A stretch of DNA of 7,560 nucleotides from CAKUFA01 sp963656345 (GTDB lineage: Bacteria; Bacillota; Clostridia; Christensenellales; Aristaeellaceae), in NCBI GenBank assembly GCA_963656345.1, contig CAVKHY010000105.1, positions 1-7,560 of the forward strand, in the 5' to 3' direction. The notes under the pieces were generated by a model. That model was not told the origin of the DNA. It made no database searches and saw only the letters and a program-made list of their open reading frames with translations. Position numbers and translations under genes: made by a program. Below are positions 1 through 6,825 of the stretch, one piece after another (position 1 is the first letter of the stretch; each line of letters begins with the position of its first letter).

Positions 1-818
1 GCCTTGTGGCTCAGGTGATCCAGTGTCACATACTTCTGGGTGCACACATCCCCTGCATACTTCTCGTTCGTCAGCAGATTCCACACAGTGCGGGGCGTCC
101 ATTTCCCTTTGCCGCTGGGGCTTGGCGTATCCTCCAACATTTTCACGATATGGGGCAGACTGCTTCCGTGTTCATATTGGCAGAAGATGTTCCGCACCAC
201 GGCGGCCTCTGTGGGCTCGATGAGCCATTCGGCTTCACTGGATTTGCTGCTTGTTTCACCTTTCCGGTAGCCGTAGAGCCGCTGCCATCGAACCTGACCG
301 CTTTCATAGCCTTTTCGTAATCCCCACTTGATGTTTTCGGAAATAGAACGGCTTTCTTCCTGAGCGAAGGCGGCCAGCACGGTCAGGAGCATTTCGGACA
401 TGGCGGTGCCTGTGTCAATGTGCTCCTTTTCAAACAGGACGTTAACGCCGAGACTTTGCAATCGACGAATGCAAGTCAGGCACTCCAGTGTGTTGCGTGC
501 AAAGCGGGATAGGCTTTTCGTAATGATGTAATCGATCCGGCCTGCCTCAGCATCCTGCATCATGCGATGAAATGCCGTGCGATTGACCGTGGACGTGGCA
601 CTAAGCCCTTCATCGGCGTAGATACCGGCCAATGTCCAGCCCGGATGCTCACGGATGCGTCGGTTGAAGACTTCCATTTGGGCAGCAAGGCTGGTTTGTT
701 GCCGGGCAAGGTCCGTACTGACTCGGCAATAAGCTGCAACGTGCAGGAGCTTGGCAGGTTTTGCTGCTGTTGCTGTAGCAGCTGGTGCATGCTGAATTTT
801 TGTCACCGTGCAGGTCAT
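1..818 (-). CDS. Serine recombinase (site-specific, multidomain type), C-terminus cut by window edge
   Basis: This enzyme should cut and rejoin DNA at attachment sites through a serine-DNA intermediate. The reading frame is open from the ATG at 818 to the window edge: 272 complete codons with no stop. After an Ala/Thr/Lys-rich leader (about 1-25) comes a resolvase domain (about 26-165). It has the nucleophile Ser34 in AAYCRVST, the YADEG motif near 67-71, LSRFARN at 103-109 and AQEESRSISEN at 152-162. A Recombinase-type DNA-binding domain follows, with LYGYRKG at 181-187, KWTPRTVWNLLTNEKYAGD at 239-257 and conserved Trp165. Any zinc ribbon and coiled coil would lie outside the window. The start is set by GGAGG (830-826) 7 bases upstream, and the ATG overlaps the previous gene's stop as ATGA, so the two are translationally coupled. 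The family is certain; the target site and the type of element are unknown. Confidence 0.93.
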   Translation of the reverse strand, partial: MTCTVTKIQHAPAATATAAKPAKLLHVAAYCRVSTDLARQQTSLAAQMEVFNRRIREHPGWTLAGIYADEGLSATSTVNRTAFHRMMQDAEAGRIDYIITKSLSRFARNTLECLTCIRRLQSLGVNVLFEKEHIDTGTAMSEMLLTVLAAFAQEESRSISENIKWGLRKGYESGQVRWQRLYGYRKGETSSKSSEAEWLIEPTEAAVVRNIFCQYEHGSSLPHIVKMLEDTPSPSGKGKWTPRTVWNLLTNEKYAGDVCTQKYVTLDHLSHK

Positions 819-1780
819 GCGTCTTCCTCCTTCTGCTTTTCAAAACACCAACGGTCATCTGCGAGTAGCGTTAACTGTTCTGCGGTCCTCCGCTTATAGG
901 AAGAGTGCAGCAGACCACTTTTCATGACCTGCTGCACCTTTTCAAACATCTCCCGGCAGATGATGGCGGGATGATGATCCTCAATATAATACTGATCTCG
1001 TTCACCACGGTTGGGACGCACGGCCCTTTTGTCTGTGTAGACGTGATAGGTTCGGTTTGTCAGACAGTCGCCCATATAGACCACATTCGTCAGCAGATAA
1101 ACCAATCGTTTCCTGTGCCAGACTTTCCCGGTTCCTTGCAATTGCTCGATCTCATTCAGCTCGGCAAGAATTTGCTGATACGTCCATCTTCCGGTGGCCG
1201 CCAACGAGAATGCCCGGCGCACCCTTTGCGCTTCCGCAGGGAAAATCTCCCATGCCTGGCTGTGCTGCTTTCGCCGAAACCCGTAGGACGGATGAAAGAA
1301 CGGCTCCCCCTTGGCGTTGCTCTGCTTGACTGCTCAGCGGAGATTCTCACCGATGCTTCGGCTCTCTTCCTGCGCAATGGCCGCCATGATGGATAGGAGA
1401 AGCTCGCCTGAGCCTTCCAAGGTGTTGATGCCCTCTTTCTCGAAAATCACAGGGATACCCAGCCTTTTCAGCTTGCGCACCATTGCCAGACAGTCGGACA
1501 GACTGCGGGAGAAGCGGGATAAGGACTTTACCAGGACCAGATCAATCAGGCCTGCTTCACAGTCGTGCAGAAGTGCCTGGAGACCTGCACGGCCATGGAG
1601 AGAACGGCCTGTCTTGCCTTTGTCGCCGTAGATGCCGGCGAGAATCATTGCAGGATCCGATGTAATGCGATGGCGGAAATAGACCTGCTGGGTTTCGTAG
1701 GAGTTTTCCTGCAGCTCCTTGTTTGTGCTGACACGGCAATAGGCGGCGGTGCGGAGCGGCATGCTTGATGGTTGAATCAT
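815..1780 (-). pseudogene. Serine recombinase interrupted by one in-frame TGA
   Basis: From the ATG at 1780 the frame encodes a resolvase domain: Ser18 in AAYCRVST, LSRFSRS, and AQEESRSIGENLR. It then meets TGA at 1336-1334 (codon 149) and continues in the same frame for 172 codons of recognisable recombinase (PSYGFRRK, TGRWTYQQILAEL, VWHRKRLVYLLTNVVYMGD) to the TGA at 817-815. The neighbouring recombinase has Trp165 at the aligned position, and the offset of 16 residues is constant from the catalytic serine, so a TGG to TGA change is the simplest explanation. The start at 1780 has AAGGAG 9 bases upstream; an in-frame ATG at 1816 has no clear ribosome site. Even if read through, the product is 321 residues, short for multidomain serine recombinases (often about 500), and it ends without a visible cysteine-rich zinc ribbon. 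The truncated product would be the catalytic domain alone. A sequencing error is possible. Confidence 0.85.
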
Positions 1781-1922
1781 GTGGGGAATCTCCTTCCTTT
1801 CGGTATTTGAAATCATGGTATAGCTTGCTTTACGGAAGAAGATAAGTCAAGAAGCCTGGCATCAGAATGCAGGCGAGATAGCAGATGCACACAATGCAAT
1901 CGTCAGAAAAATGCGTAAACAG
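1781..1922 (-). other. Intergenic region upstream of the recombinase pair
   Basis: This 142-base gap separates the rodA terminator from the recombinase start. It should hold the recombinase promoter and possibly the element's attachment site. On the minus strand there is a TTGACT (1850-1845) and a TATACC (1822-1817), but they are 22 bases apart, too far for a standard vegetative promoter, so I do not call one. The AAGGAG ribosome site for the start at 1780 lies within 1797-1789. No convincing inverted repeat or tRNA is visible. Confidence 0.4.
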
Positions 1923-1963
1923 AAACAGAGCGGAACCGACAGGCAATCGGTTCCGCTCTGTTT
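1923..1963 (-). terminator. Intrinsic terminator of the rod operon, after rodA
   Basis: The arms 1923-1939 and 1947-1963 are perfect reverse complements (17 bp, GC-rich centre) around a 7-base loop. The hairpin starts 7 bases after the rodA stop. On the minus strand it is followed by TTTCTGTTT-like sequence (counting the last stem bases) and, about 10 bases on, a run of five T, so the U-tract is broken. On the plus strand the hairpin is followed by GCAGGAATC with no T-run, which gives the minus orientation. It isolates the rod operon from the recombinase genes. Confidence 0.85.
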
Positions 1964-1970
1964 GCAGGAA

Positions 1971-3176
1971 TCAATATTTTCTTCCGAAACGGTAGAAATT
2001 GGTGGTCGTTTGCGGAGTGACCACGGAGTGGGACAGGCTGCGGTTCTTGGTTACGTTCAGCACCAGGGCAATGCCGCCCATGTTGGTAACCATGTTGGAG
2101 CCGCCGTAGCTGAGGAAGGGAAGGGGAATGCCGGTAATGGGCATCAGCCCCAGGGTCATGCCGATGTTCTCAAATACGTGGAACAGCAGCATGCCCATCA
2201 CCCCGATGATCACCAGCATACCGAACCGATCCCGGGTATACCGTGCCAGGTACAGAATGCGGAGGATGATCAGCAGGTAAATCAGTAGGATAATCGAGCA
2301 GCCAACAAAGCCCCACGCTTCACCGATGGTGGCGAAGATGAAGTCCGTCCAGTCTGCAGGCACATAGTTCAGCTGGGACATGGAACCATCCACAAACATG
2401 CCGATGCCGGTTAAGCCGCCGGAGCCAATGGCGGTCTGGCTTTGCAGCATCTGATAAGCGTCGTCGCTGGAGTACAGTTCCGGGTTCATGAAGGCCAGAA
2501 TTCGCTGCAGACGGTAGCTGTCTGATCCGGTGGCTACCAGCACGCCGTAAAGTCCCAGCAGTGCCAGAATGGCGAAGGCGGCGAGCCCTAGCAGAATGCG
2601 GATGTCCACATTGGCAAAGTAGAGCATCACGGCGAAGAGGAACACAATCACCAACAGGGAGCCCATTTCGCCGGAGGCCAGAATGATCAGGCAAGGACCG
2701 CCGGCCATGGCCATGATGTGGATGAAATCCTTAAAGGTGTTCATGGGACGCTCACTGCGGGCAAGCCGCTTGGCCAGCATCAGAATCATGGACAGCTTGA
2801 CGAATTCCGAGGGCTGAATGGTGTAGCCCCAAATGATGTCCAGCCAGGCTTTCACGCCGGCGGCACGGTTGAAAATCCACACCAGGGCAACCAACAGGAT
2901 ACCGCCCCAGTACAACAGGGGGGTAATACGGCGCAGCAGGTCATAGGGAAAGTTCATAATAACCACCAGCACCACAGGCGCCAGCATCAGGAAGATGCAC
3001 TGCCGCACCGCATAGGAGGATTCTACAATGTGGTTCAGCAGGGAAGCATCCGATGTGGAAGAAGTGGAGTAGGTGGCCACGCTGACGGCCAGCACCCCGA
3101 AAATGGACAAGGCAAATACCATCACAATCAGGGGCACGTCCACATGAGCCCGTGTCCGCCTGTTTTCAACGATCAA
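1971..3176 (-). CDS. rodA: RodA, SEDS-family peptidoglycan glycosyltransferase
   Basis: RodA is the membrane polymerase of the elongation complex: it joins lipid II into glycan strands while PBP2 cross-links them. The 401-residue protein is strongly hydrophobic throughout, with about ten membrane segments. SEDS hallmarks are visible: QPSEFVK at 121-127, YQMLQSQTAIGSGGLTGIG at 241-259, TDFIFATIGE at 277-286 (Asp278 aligns with the catalytic Asp of E. coli RodA), HVFENIGMTLGLMPITGIPL at 333-352 and LSYGGSNM at 355-362. The start is TTG at 3176, inside the last codons of minD, with AGGAGG 9 bases upstream; no ATG lies nearby before the first membrane segment. Two sites depart from the usual family pattern: SGEMGS at 168-173 where PDLGT is usual, and GEA where GEE is common. 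The neighbours PBP2 and MreCD favour RodA over FtsW or SpoVE. Confidence 0.93.
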   Translation of the reverse strand: MIVENRRTRAHVDVPLIVMVFALSIFGVLAVSVATYSTSSTSDASLLNHIVESSYAVRQCIFLMLAPVVLVVIMNFPYDLLRRITPLLYWGGILLVALVWIFNRAAGVKAWLDIIWGYTIQPSEFVKLSMILMLAKRLARSERPMNTFKDFIHIMAMAGGPCLIILASGEMGSLLVIVFLFAVMLYFANVDIRILLGLAAFAILALLGLYGVLVATGSDSYRLQRILAFMNPELYSSDDAYQMLQSQTAIGSGGLTGIGMFVDGSMSQLNYVPADWTDFIFATIGEAWGFVGCSIILLIYLLIILRILYLARYTRDRFGMLVIIGVMGMLLFHVFENIGMTLGLMPITGIPLPFLSYGGSNMVTNMGGIALVLNVTKNRSLSHSVVTPQTTTNFYRFGRKY

Positions 3177-3981
3177 TCCTTTGTACCTCCTGAGGCTTGT
3201 GTCGGAAAAGCCGCTTCAGCAGGGAGGCAGGGCGGTTTCCGTAGTCCGGGAAGGCGACCTGCTGACCGGCCATGCGATGAGCAATGCGGGTGATGGCTTC
3301 TGCCGCTTCACACTTGCAGTCCATCAGGGACATGCGCTTGAGCAGTGCCCGGTACACAATGGGATCGTAGGGGATCTCTCCTAAGAGGGACAAGTCCAGG
3401 GTTTGGGCGACTGTCTTGGCGGAATACATTTCCCCGGATTCAATCAGCTGAGGATCCAGCCGATTCACAATCAACTGCGGATGTGCGGAACGCTTCTCGG
3501 CAATGACGGCGCTGGTGCGCTCCGCATCCCGGATGCATACATCGTCCGGGGTGCAGATGAGGATGCTTTCGTCTGCCTCTGCATGCATCACCCCTCGCAA
3601 ACCTCGCTCAATGCCGGCGGGACAGTCGATCAACACTATGTCAAACCGGTTCTTGAGCTGACGAATGACCCGGCGCAGCGCCTTGCCATCCACTTCCTTG
3701 GCACGGGCAAACTGGGCGGCGGGCAGCAGGAACAGCCGCTTTTCCTCCGGATGCTCTATCAGCGCCCGGGGCATGGGACAGCGGTTCATACACACATCCA
3801 GCAAGTCGTAGACCACTCGGTTTTCCAGCCCAAGGATCACATCCTGATCTCGCAGGCCAATGTCCGCATCCACAATGCAGACCTTAAATTCCATCCGGGC
3901 AAGGGCGGTGGCAAGGGCAGCGGTAATGGTGCTCTTGCCTACGCCTCCCTTGCCGGAGGCAATCATCCATGCTTTCCCCAT
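3166..3981 (-). CDS. minD: MinD, septum-site-determining ATPase
   Basis: MinD is a ParA/MinD-family ATPase that dimerises with ATP, binds the membrane through a C-terminal helix, and usually recruits MinC to block FtsZ assembly away from mid-cell. At 271 residues it matches the family (E. coli 270). It shows the deviant Walker A GKGGVGKST at 10-18 (Lys11, Lys16), VDADIGLRDQD at 37-47, LLPAAQ at 85-90, the Walker B-type LIDCPAGIERG at 117-127 and IVNRL at 171-175. The membrane-targeting helix is recognisable as LLKRLF at 254-259, followed by a 12-residue polar tail. The start is ATG at 3981 with AAGGAG 7 bases upstream, right after the mrdA stop. The gene ends with TGA, overlapping rodA by 11 bases. 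No minC or minE lies beside it, so its role may be ordinary Min function with distant partners or something different. Confidence 0.93.
   Translation of the reverse strand: MGKAWMIASGKGGVGKSTITAALATALARMEFKVCIVDADIGLRDQDVILGLENRVVYDLLDVCMNRCPMPRALIEHPEEKRLFLLPAAQFARAKEVDGKALRRVIRQLKNRFDIVLIDCPAGIERGLRGVMHAEADESILICTPDDVCIRDAERTSAVIAEKRSAHPQLIVNRLDPQLIESGEMYSAKTVAQTLDLSLLGEIPYDPIVYRALLKRMSLMDCKCEAAEAITRIAHRMAGQQVAFPDYGNRPASLLKRLFRHKPQEVQRIDR
3186..3191 (-). promoter_or_regulatory. Ribosome binding site deciding the rodA TTG start
   Basis: The minus strand reads AGGAGG here, 9 bases before the TTG at 3176, and it lies inside the 3' end of minD. The full consensus match is the main reason to accept a TTG start, and it couples rodA translation to minD. 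Confidence 0.8.
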
Positions 3982-3996
3982 ATCGGTTCTCCTTTG

Positions 3997-6561
3997 TTAA
4001 GGCGCAATCGAGTTGCCAACAGGCAGGGTGTAGTCTGTCGTTCGCAGATCCTTCTGCTTCATGTACCAGTCCACAAATTCCTTGGCAGCCAGGGAGGTTT
4101 CGCCGCCGGAGTATCCGTGGGGGATGAACACCGCAATGGCAATCTCCGGTTTTTCATACGGGGCGAAACAAACGAACCAGCCGTTGTTCTCCAGGTCGAT
4201 GGCCGTCACCTGTGCGGTACCCGTTTTTGCACAAATCTGGTCAAGGTATTCCCAGCCGCTGAAGTACTTGGATGCAGTACCGGACTCGTCAACCACTCGT
4301 TTCATGCCTTGCTTGATGTAAGGCAGGTACAGATCCGCATTTTCCAGCTGAGTAATCAGCGTAGGTTCACGTTGACTGAGCACTTCGCCCTCAGGGGAGA
4401 TAATGGAGTCGATGATGGAAACGTTGTACACATAGCCGCCATTGGCCAGTGCCGCTACGTACCGGGCAACGGCAATGGGGGTCACAGTGGTGACAGACTG
4501 GCCGATGGCCGTCAGGATGGTCTGGCCGCCGCCCCATTTAATATCGTTCATGTAGTTGTACGTATCACCGATGACGGCCTGCAAGTACACCATTTCCTTG
4601 GTCATGTTCAGCTCTTCCATCAGGATGGTACGCATGTTGTCCAGCCAGTAGCTTTCATCGTAGTTTACTGCCATGTCCATCAGCCGCTTGGCGCAGGTGC
4701 TGAGACGCTCGTCGTCATATTCCAGACCACGGCTGGCACCGCAGTTCTTCAGGTGCTTTTTAATGGCGTTATACACGATGATAGGCAGGGAGGTGTCCTG
4801 GTTGGCTTCGTTCACAGGCTTGGTGGGGTCATACAGGGTGTTCTGACTGCCCACCACGCTGCGGACTTCGCCGGGCAGGTCAATACCGGTTTTGCTGGTC
4901 AGGCCAAAGAGGGAAGCATACCGGTACAGCCGATCCTCGCCCAGCCGGCTGCCCAGCTCGTAGAAGAAGTAGTTGCAGGAGTTGGACAGACCTTCCACAA
5001 TGGTCTGGTTGGCGTGCTTGTAGCGGTAGTTCTTGCCGATCCAGCACTTAGGCGCAGTGGAAAGGTCGCTGTTGTACTTGGTATAGTAACCATTGTCGGT
5101 AATCCGCTCGGTAACGGTCAACTCACCCTCGTTCAGGGCGCCGTAGGCGGTCACCATCTTGAAAATAGAGCCGGGGGTTCCACGGGCGTGAATGCCGTAG
5201 TTCAGCAGCAGATTCCGCTCGTCGGACAGGATGGTGACGGCCTCTGTGCCGCCGGCAACCAGTGCGTTAAGGTCATAGGTGGGATAGTTGGCCATGGCCA
5301 GCACCCGATCCTGCATATCCAGCACGATCATACAGCCGTGCTCCGCCAGTTCCATGGGGTACTTTTCCCAGTCCCGGTTGGCAATGTCGGTTTTGTTGGT
5401 TTCCAGCCAGCTATCGGAGACCATCAGGGTTTCCTGCTTGTTTCGAGTGTTGTTTACGTTGTCTGCAATGGCACGTTCTGCCTGCTGCTGATAGGAGGCG
5501 TTCAGGGTCAGCTTCACCGTGTTGCCGTCCTGGGGTTCGGTGTAGCTCAGTTCACGAACAATCTTGGAATAGTTGTCACGTTCCACCACACGGGAACCCT
5601 GCCGCAGGGAGGAATTCTGAGTCAGCCAGTCTTCCATGGAGGATTCAATGCCATCTCGACCGATGGTGTCACTGTAGGAATAGCCCTTGGCCTTCAGGGT
5701 TTCCCAGGTGCTTTGGCTGGGAATGGCACCGATGTAGCCGATGACCTGGGCTGCCAAGGTGCTGCGGGGATACACCCGCTGGGTGCCTACGGAAATCTCC
5801 ATGCCGGAGAGCACCATGGAACGGGTCTCGACCTCGATAACGGTTTCGTACTTTACATTTTTAGCAATGACGATGGGCTGAGAGTTGAACACATTCATCT
5901 GCATTTCGGAATAAATCGCCATGACCTTCAGCATGGTTTCTTCATCCACCAGATAGGTGTCCACCTGGGTGCTGCCTTCTTCTTCCTTGGCAATGGCAGC
6001 GGCCTCTTCCTCACTGGTCACCAGGCGATACCGCTTCTTCAGGGCCGTGATGCACTGCTCGGCGGTTTCATACTTGGTGGTGCTGGTTAGGTATAGGTTG
6101 GAGCGCCACTGCTTTTCACGTTTTTGCAGCACCGAGTCGGATACGCCGGAGCCGAAGGCAAATGCCCACTCTCCGGTTTCTTCATCTCGGGCAATCACGA
6201 AATCGACCGCAATGGTGCCTCCGTTTTTCTCGATGATGTCAATTGTTTCAATAATGGAGGAGGTAAAGGAGGCGTATTCTGCACGGGTATTCTGAGAGGC
6301 ATCCTTGTAGAAGGTGACGTTGTAGATCAACTCGTCCTCCGCAAGGGTCACCGACTCCGAGTCGATGATGCTGCCCCGCTTGCCCCGCAGGGTGATGGTC
6401 TTGGTGCGGCGGGATTCGGATTTTTCCGCATACTCCTCGCTGGACTTCAGCTGCAAATTTACCAAGCCGGAAAGAAGATATCCGAACATGGCCAGCAGAA
6501 TGAAAATAAAGACCAAATAACGCCACTTAATGGGATGATCGGTGTTGTTGAAACTGTTCAA
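3997..6561 (-). CDS. mrdA: PBP2-type class B penicillin-binding protein (peptidoglycan DD-transpeptidase)
   Basis: This is the cross-linking partner of RodA in lateral wall growth, anchored by one N-terminal membrane segment (about 14-34) with the rest outside the cell. The 854-residue protein has a dimerisation/pedestal region (about 50-350), including KRGSIID at 61-67 and YPRSTLAAQVIGYIG at 264-278. The transpeptidase domain has catalytic Ser465 and Lys468 in PGSIFKM, the SxN motif at 528-530 (SNSCNYFF), and KTGTAQ at 779-784. It is much longer than E. coli PBP2 (633): extra sequence lies before the catalytic serine and in a segment of about 90 residues near 585-675 between SxN and KTG. The start is TTG at 6561 with AAAGGAG 8 bases upstream. 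It is followed by minD after 15 bases. A beta-lactam target; SpoVD or FtsI is less likely given the rod operon. Confidence 0.92.
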   Translation of the reverse strand: MNSFNNTDHPIKWRYLVFIFILLAMFGYLLSGLVNLQLKSSEEYAEKSESRRTKTITLRGKRGSIIDSESVTLAEDELIYNVTFYKDASQNTRAEYASFTSSIIETIDIIEKNGGTIAVDFVIARDEETGEWAFAFGSGVSDSVLQKREKQWRSNLYLTSTTKYETAEQCITALKKRYRLVTSEEEAAAIAKEEEGSTQVDTYLVDEETMLKVMAIYSEMQMNVFNSQPIVIAKNVKYETVIEVETRSMVLSGMEISVGTQRVYPRSTLAAQVIGYIGAIPSQSTWETLKAKGYSYSDTIGRDGIESSMEDWLTQNSSLRQGSRVVERDNYSKIVRELSYTEPQDGNTVKLTLNASYQQQAERAIADNVNNTRNKQETLMVSDSWLETNKTDIANRDWEKYPMELAEHGCMIVLDMQDRVLAMANYPTYDLNALVAGGTEAVTILSDERNLLLNYGIHARGTPGSIFKMVTAYGALNEGELTVTERITDNGYYTKYNSDLSTAPKCWIGKNYRYKHANQTIVEGLSNSCNYFFYELGSRLGEDRLYRYASLFGLTSKTGIDLPGEVRSVVGSQNTLYDPTKPVNEANQDTSLPIIVYNAIKKHLKNCGASRGLEYDDERLSTCAKRLMDMAVNYDESYWLDNMRTILMEELNMTKEMVYLQAVIGDTYNYMNDIKWGGGQTILTAIGQSVTTVTPIAVARYVAALANGGYVYNVSIIDSIISPEGEVLSQREPTLITQLENADLYLPYIKQGMKRVVDESGTASKYFSGWEYLDQICAKTGTAQVTAIDLENNGWFVCFAPYEKPEIAIAVFIPHGYSGGETSLAAKEFVDWYMKQKDLRTTDYTLPVGNSIAP

Positions 6562-6569
6562 CCCTTTTT

Positions 6570-6576
6570 CTCCTTT
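6570..6576 (-). promoter_or_regulatory. Ribosome binding site deciding the mrdA TTG start
   Basis: The minus strand reads AAAGGAG, 8 bases before the TTG at 6561. The next in-frame Met codon is at residue 25, inside the membrane anchor, so TTG is the only start that keeps a full anchor and a well-spaced ribosome site. Confidence 0.75.
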
Positions 6577-6702
6577 CAGCGCCGGGGTTGGGAAAGATGC
6601 AATCCTTCGGATAGCTTTTCAGTATGTGACTCAGAAGGTAAGAAAGCAATGGCCAGCATCCTTGAAGACAAGAATACCGATGTCAGTCTGCAATCAATCC
6701 AA

Positions 6703-6714
6703 GTGATGCATCAC
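6703..6714. repeat. 12-base perfect palindrome
   Basis: GTGATGCATCAC reads the same on both strands. It lies in the mreD-mrdA gap, about 55 bases upstream of the weak -35 candidate. It could be an operator half-site pair or chance; no second copy is obvious in the window. Confidence 0.3.
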
Positions 6715-6787
6715 ACGGATTCCGCCCACAGCGCGGTGGACAGGGAACAGCCGGCATGGCCGCTTGTTCCGGGGAAAAATGTTGCCC

Positions 6788-6820
6788 CTTCGGCACCGCC
6801 TGCCACCGGGGGTGCCGAAG
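6788..6820 (-). terminator. Hairpin just after mreD: possible leaky terminator or mRNA stabiliser
   Basis: Arms CTTCGGCACC and GGTGCCGAAG pair perfectly over 10 bp around a 13-base loop, starting 5 bases after the mreD stop. On the minus strand the stem is followed by GGGGCAACA before a run of five T, so the T-run is displaced by about 9 bases and standard termination would be inefficient. It could reduce read-through from mreCD into mrdA or protect the upstream mRNA. Confidence 0.4.
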
Positions 6821-6825
6821 AAAAA

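Larger units (their letters stand above)
1..1922 (-). mobile_element. Probable end of an integrated mobile element carrying tandem serine recombinases
   Basis: Two adjacent serine recombinase genes, overlapping by ATGA, begin just past the rodA terminator and run off the left edge. Such recombinases are normally carried by conjugative or mobilisable elements and prophages of Clostridia and lie next to an attachment site. By eye the recombinases use CGA, TTA and CTA codons more freely than the rod genes, which fits a different origin. I could not identify an att core, terminal repeats or a target duplication, and the other end is outside the window, so the right boundary (somewhere in 1781-1922) is only inferred. 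Confidence 0.5.
6562..6825 (-). other. 264-base structured gap between mreD and mrdA
   Basis: This is the only sizeable gap inside the operon. On the minus strand it holds, in order: a 10-bp perfect hairpin (6820-6788), an imperfect hairpin with GGAACA/TGTTCC arms (6770-6744), a 6-bp stem including one G-U pair (6741-6724), and a 12-base perfect palindrome GTGATGCATCAC (6714-6703). A weak promoter candidate follows: TTGCTT (6649-6644) and CATACT (6626-6621), 17 bases apart, matching 3/6 and 4/6. I see no supported gene; a 24-codon ATG frame starting at 6757 has no good ribosome site. I do not recognise a known riboswitch or T-box. It may carry a partial terminator plus an internal promoter for mrdA-minD-rodA. 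Confidence 0.5.

Noticed and set aside
1334..1336. TGA read as Trp or another amino acid by an altered genetic code
   Set aside because: minD, rodA and the recombinase itself end with TGA at normal lengths, and Trp is encoded by TGG throughout the rod genes, so a standard code with one local mutation is simpler.
1817..1850. TTGACT and TATACC as a vegetative promoter for the recombinases
   Set aside because: The two boxes are 22 bases apart instead of about 17, and no better-spaced -10 follows the TTGACT.
3403..6090. An 895-codon open frame on the plus strand
   Set aside because: It is antisense to mrdA and minD, has low-complexity His/Gly/Val/Gln-rich composition with no recognisable domain, and arises because the GC-rich codons of the real genes leave few stops on the opposite strand.
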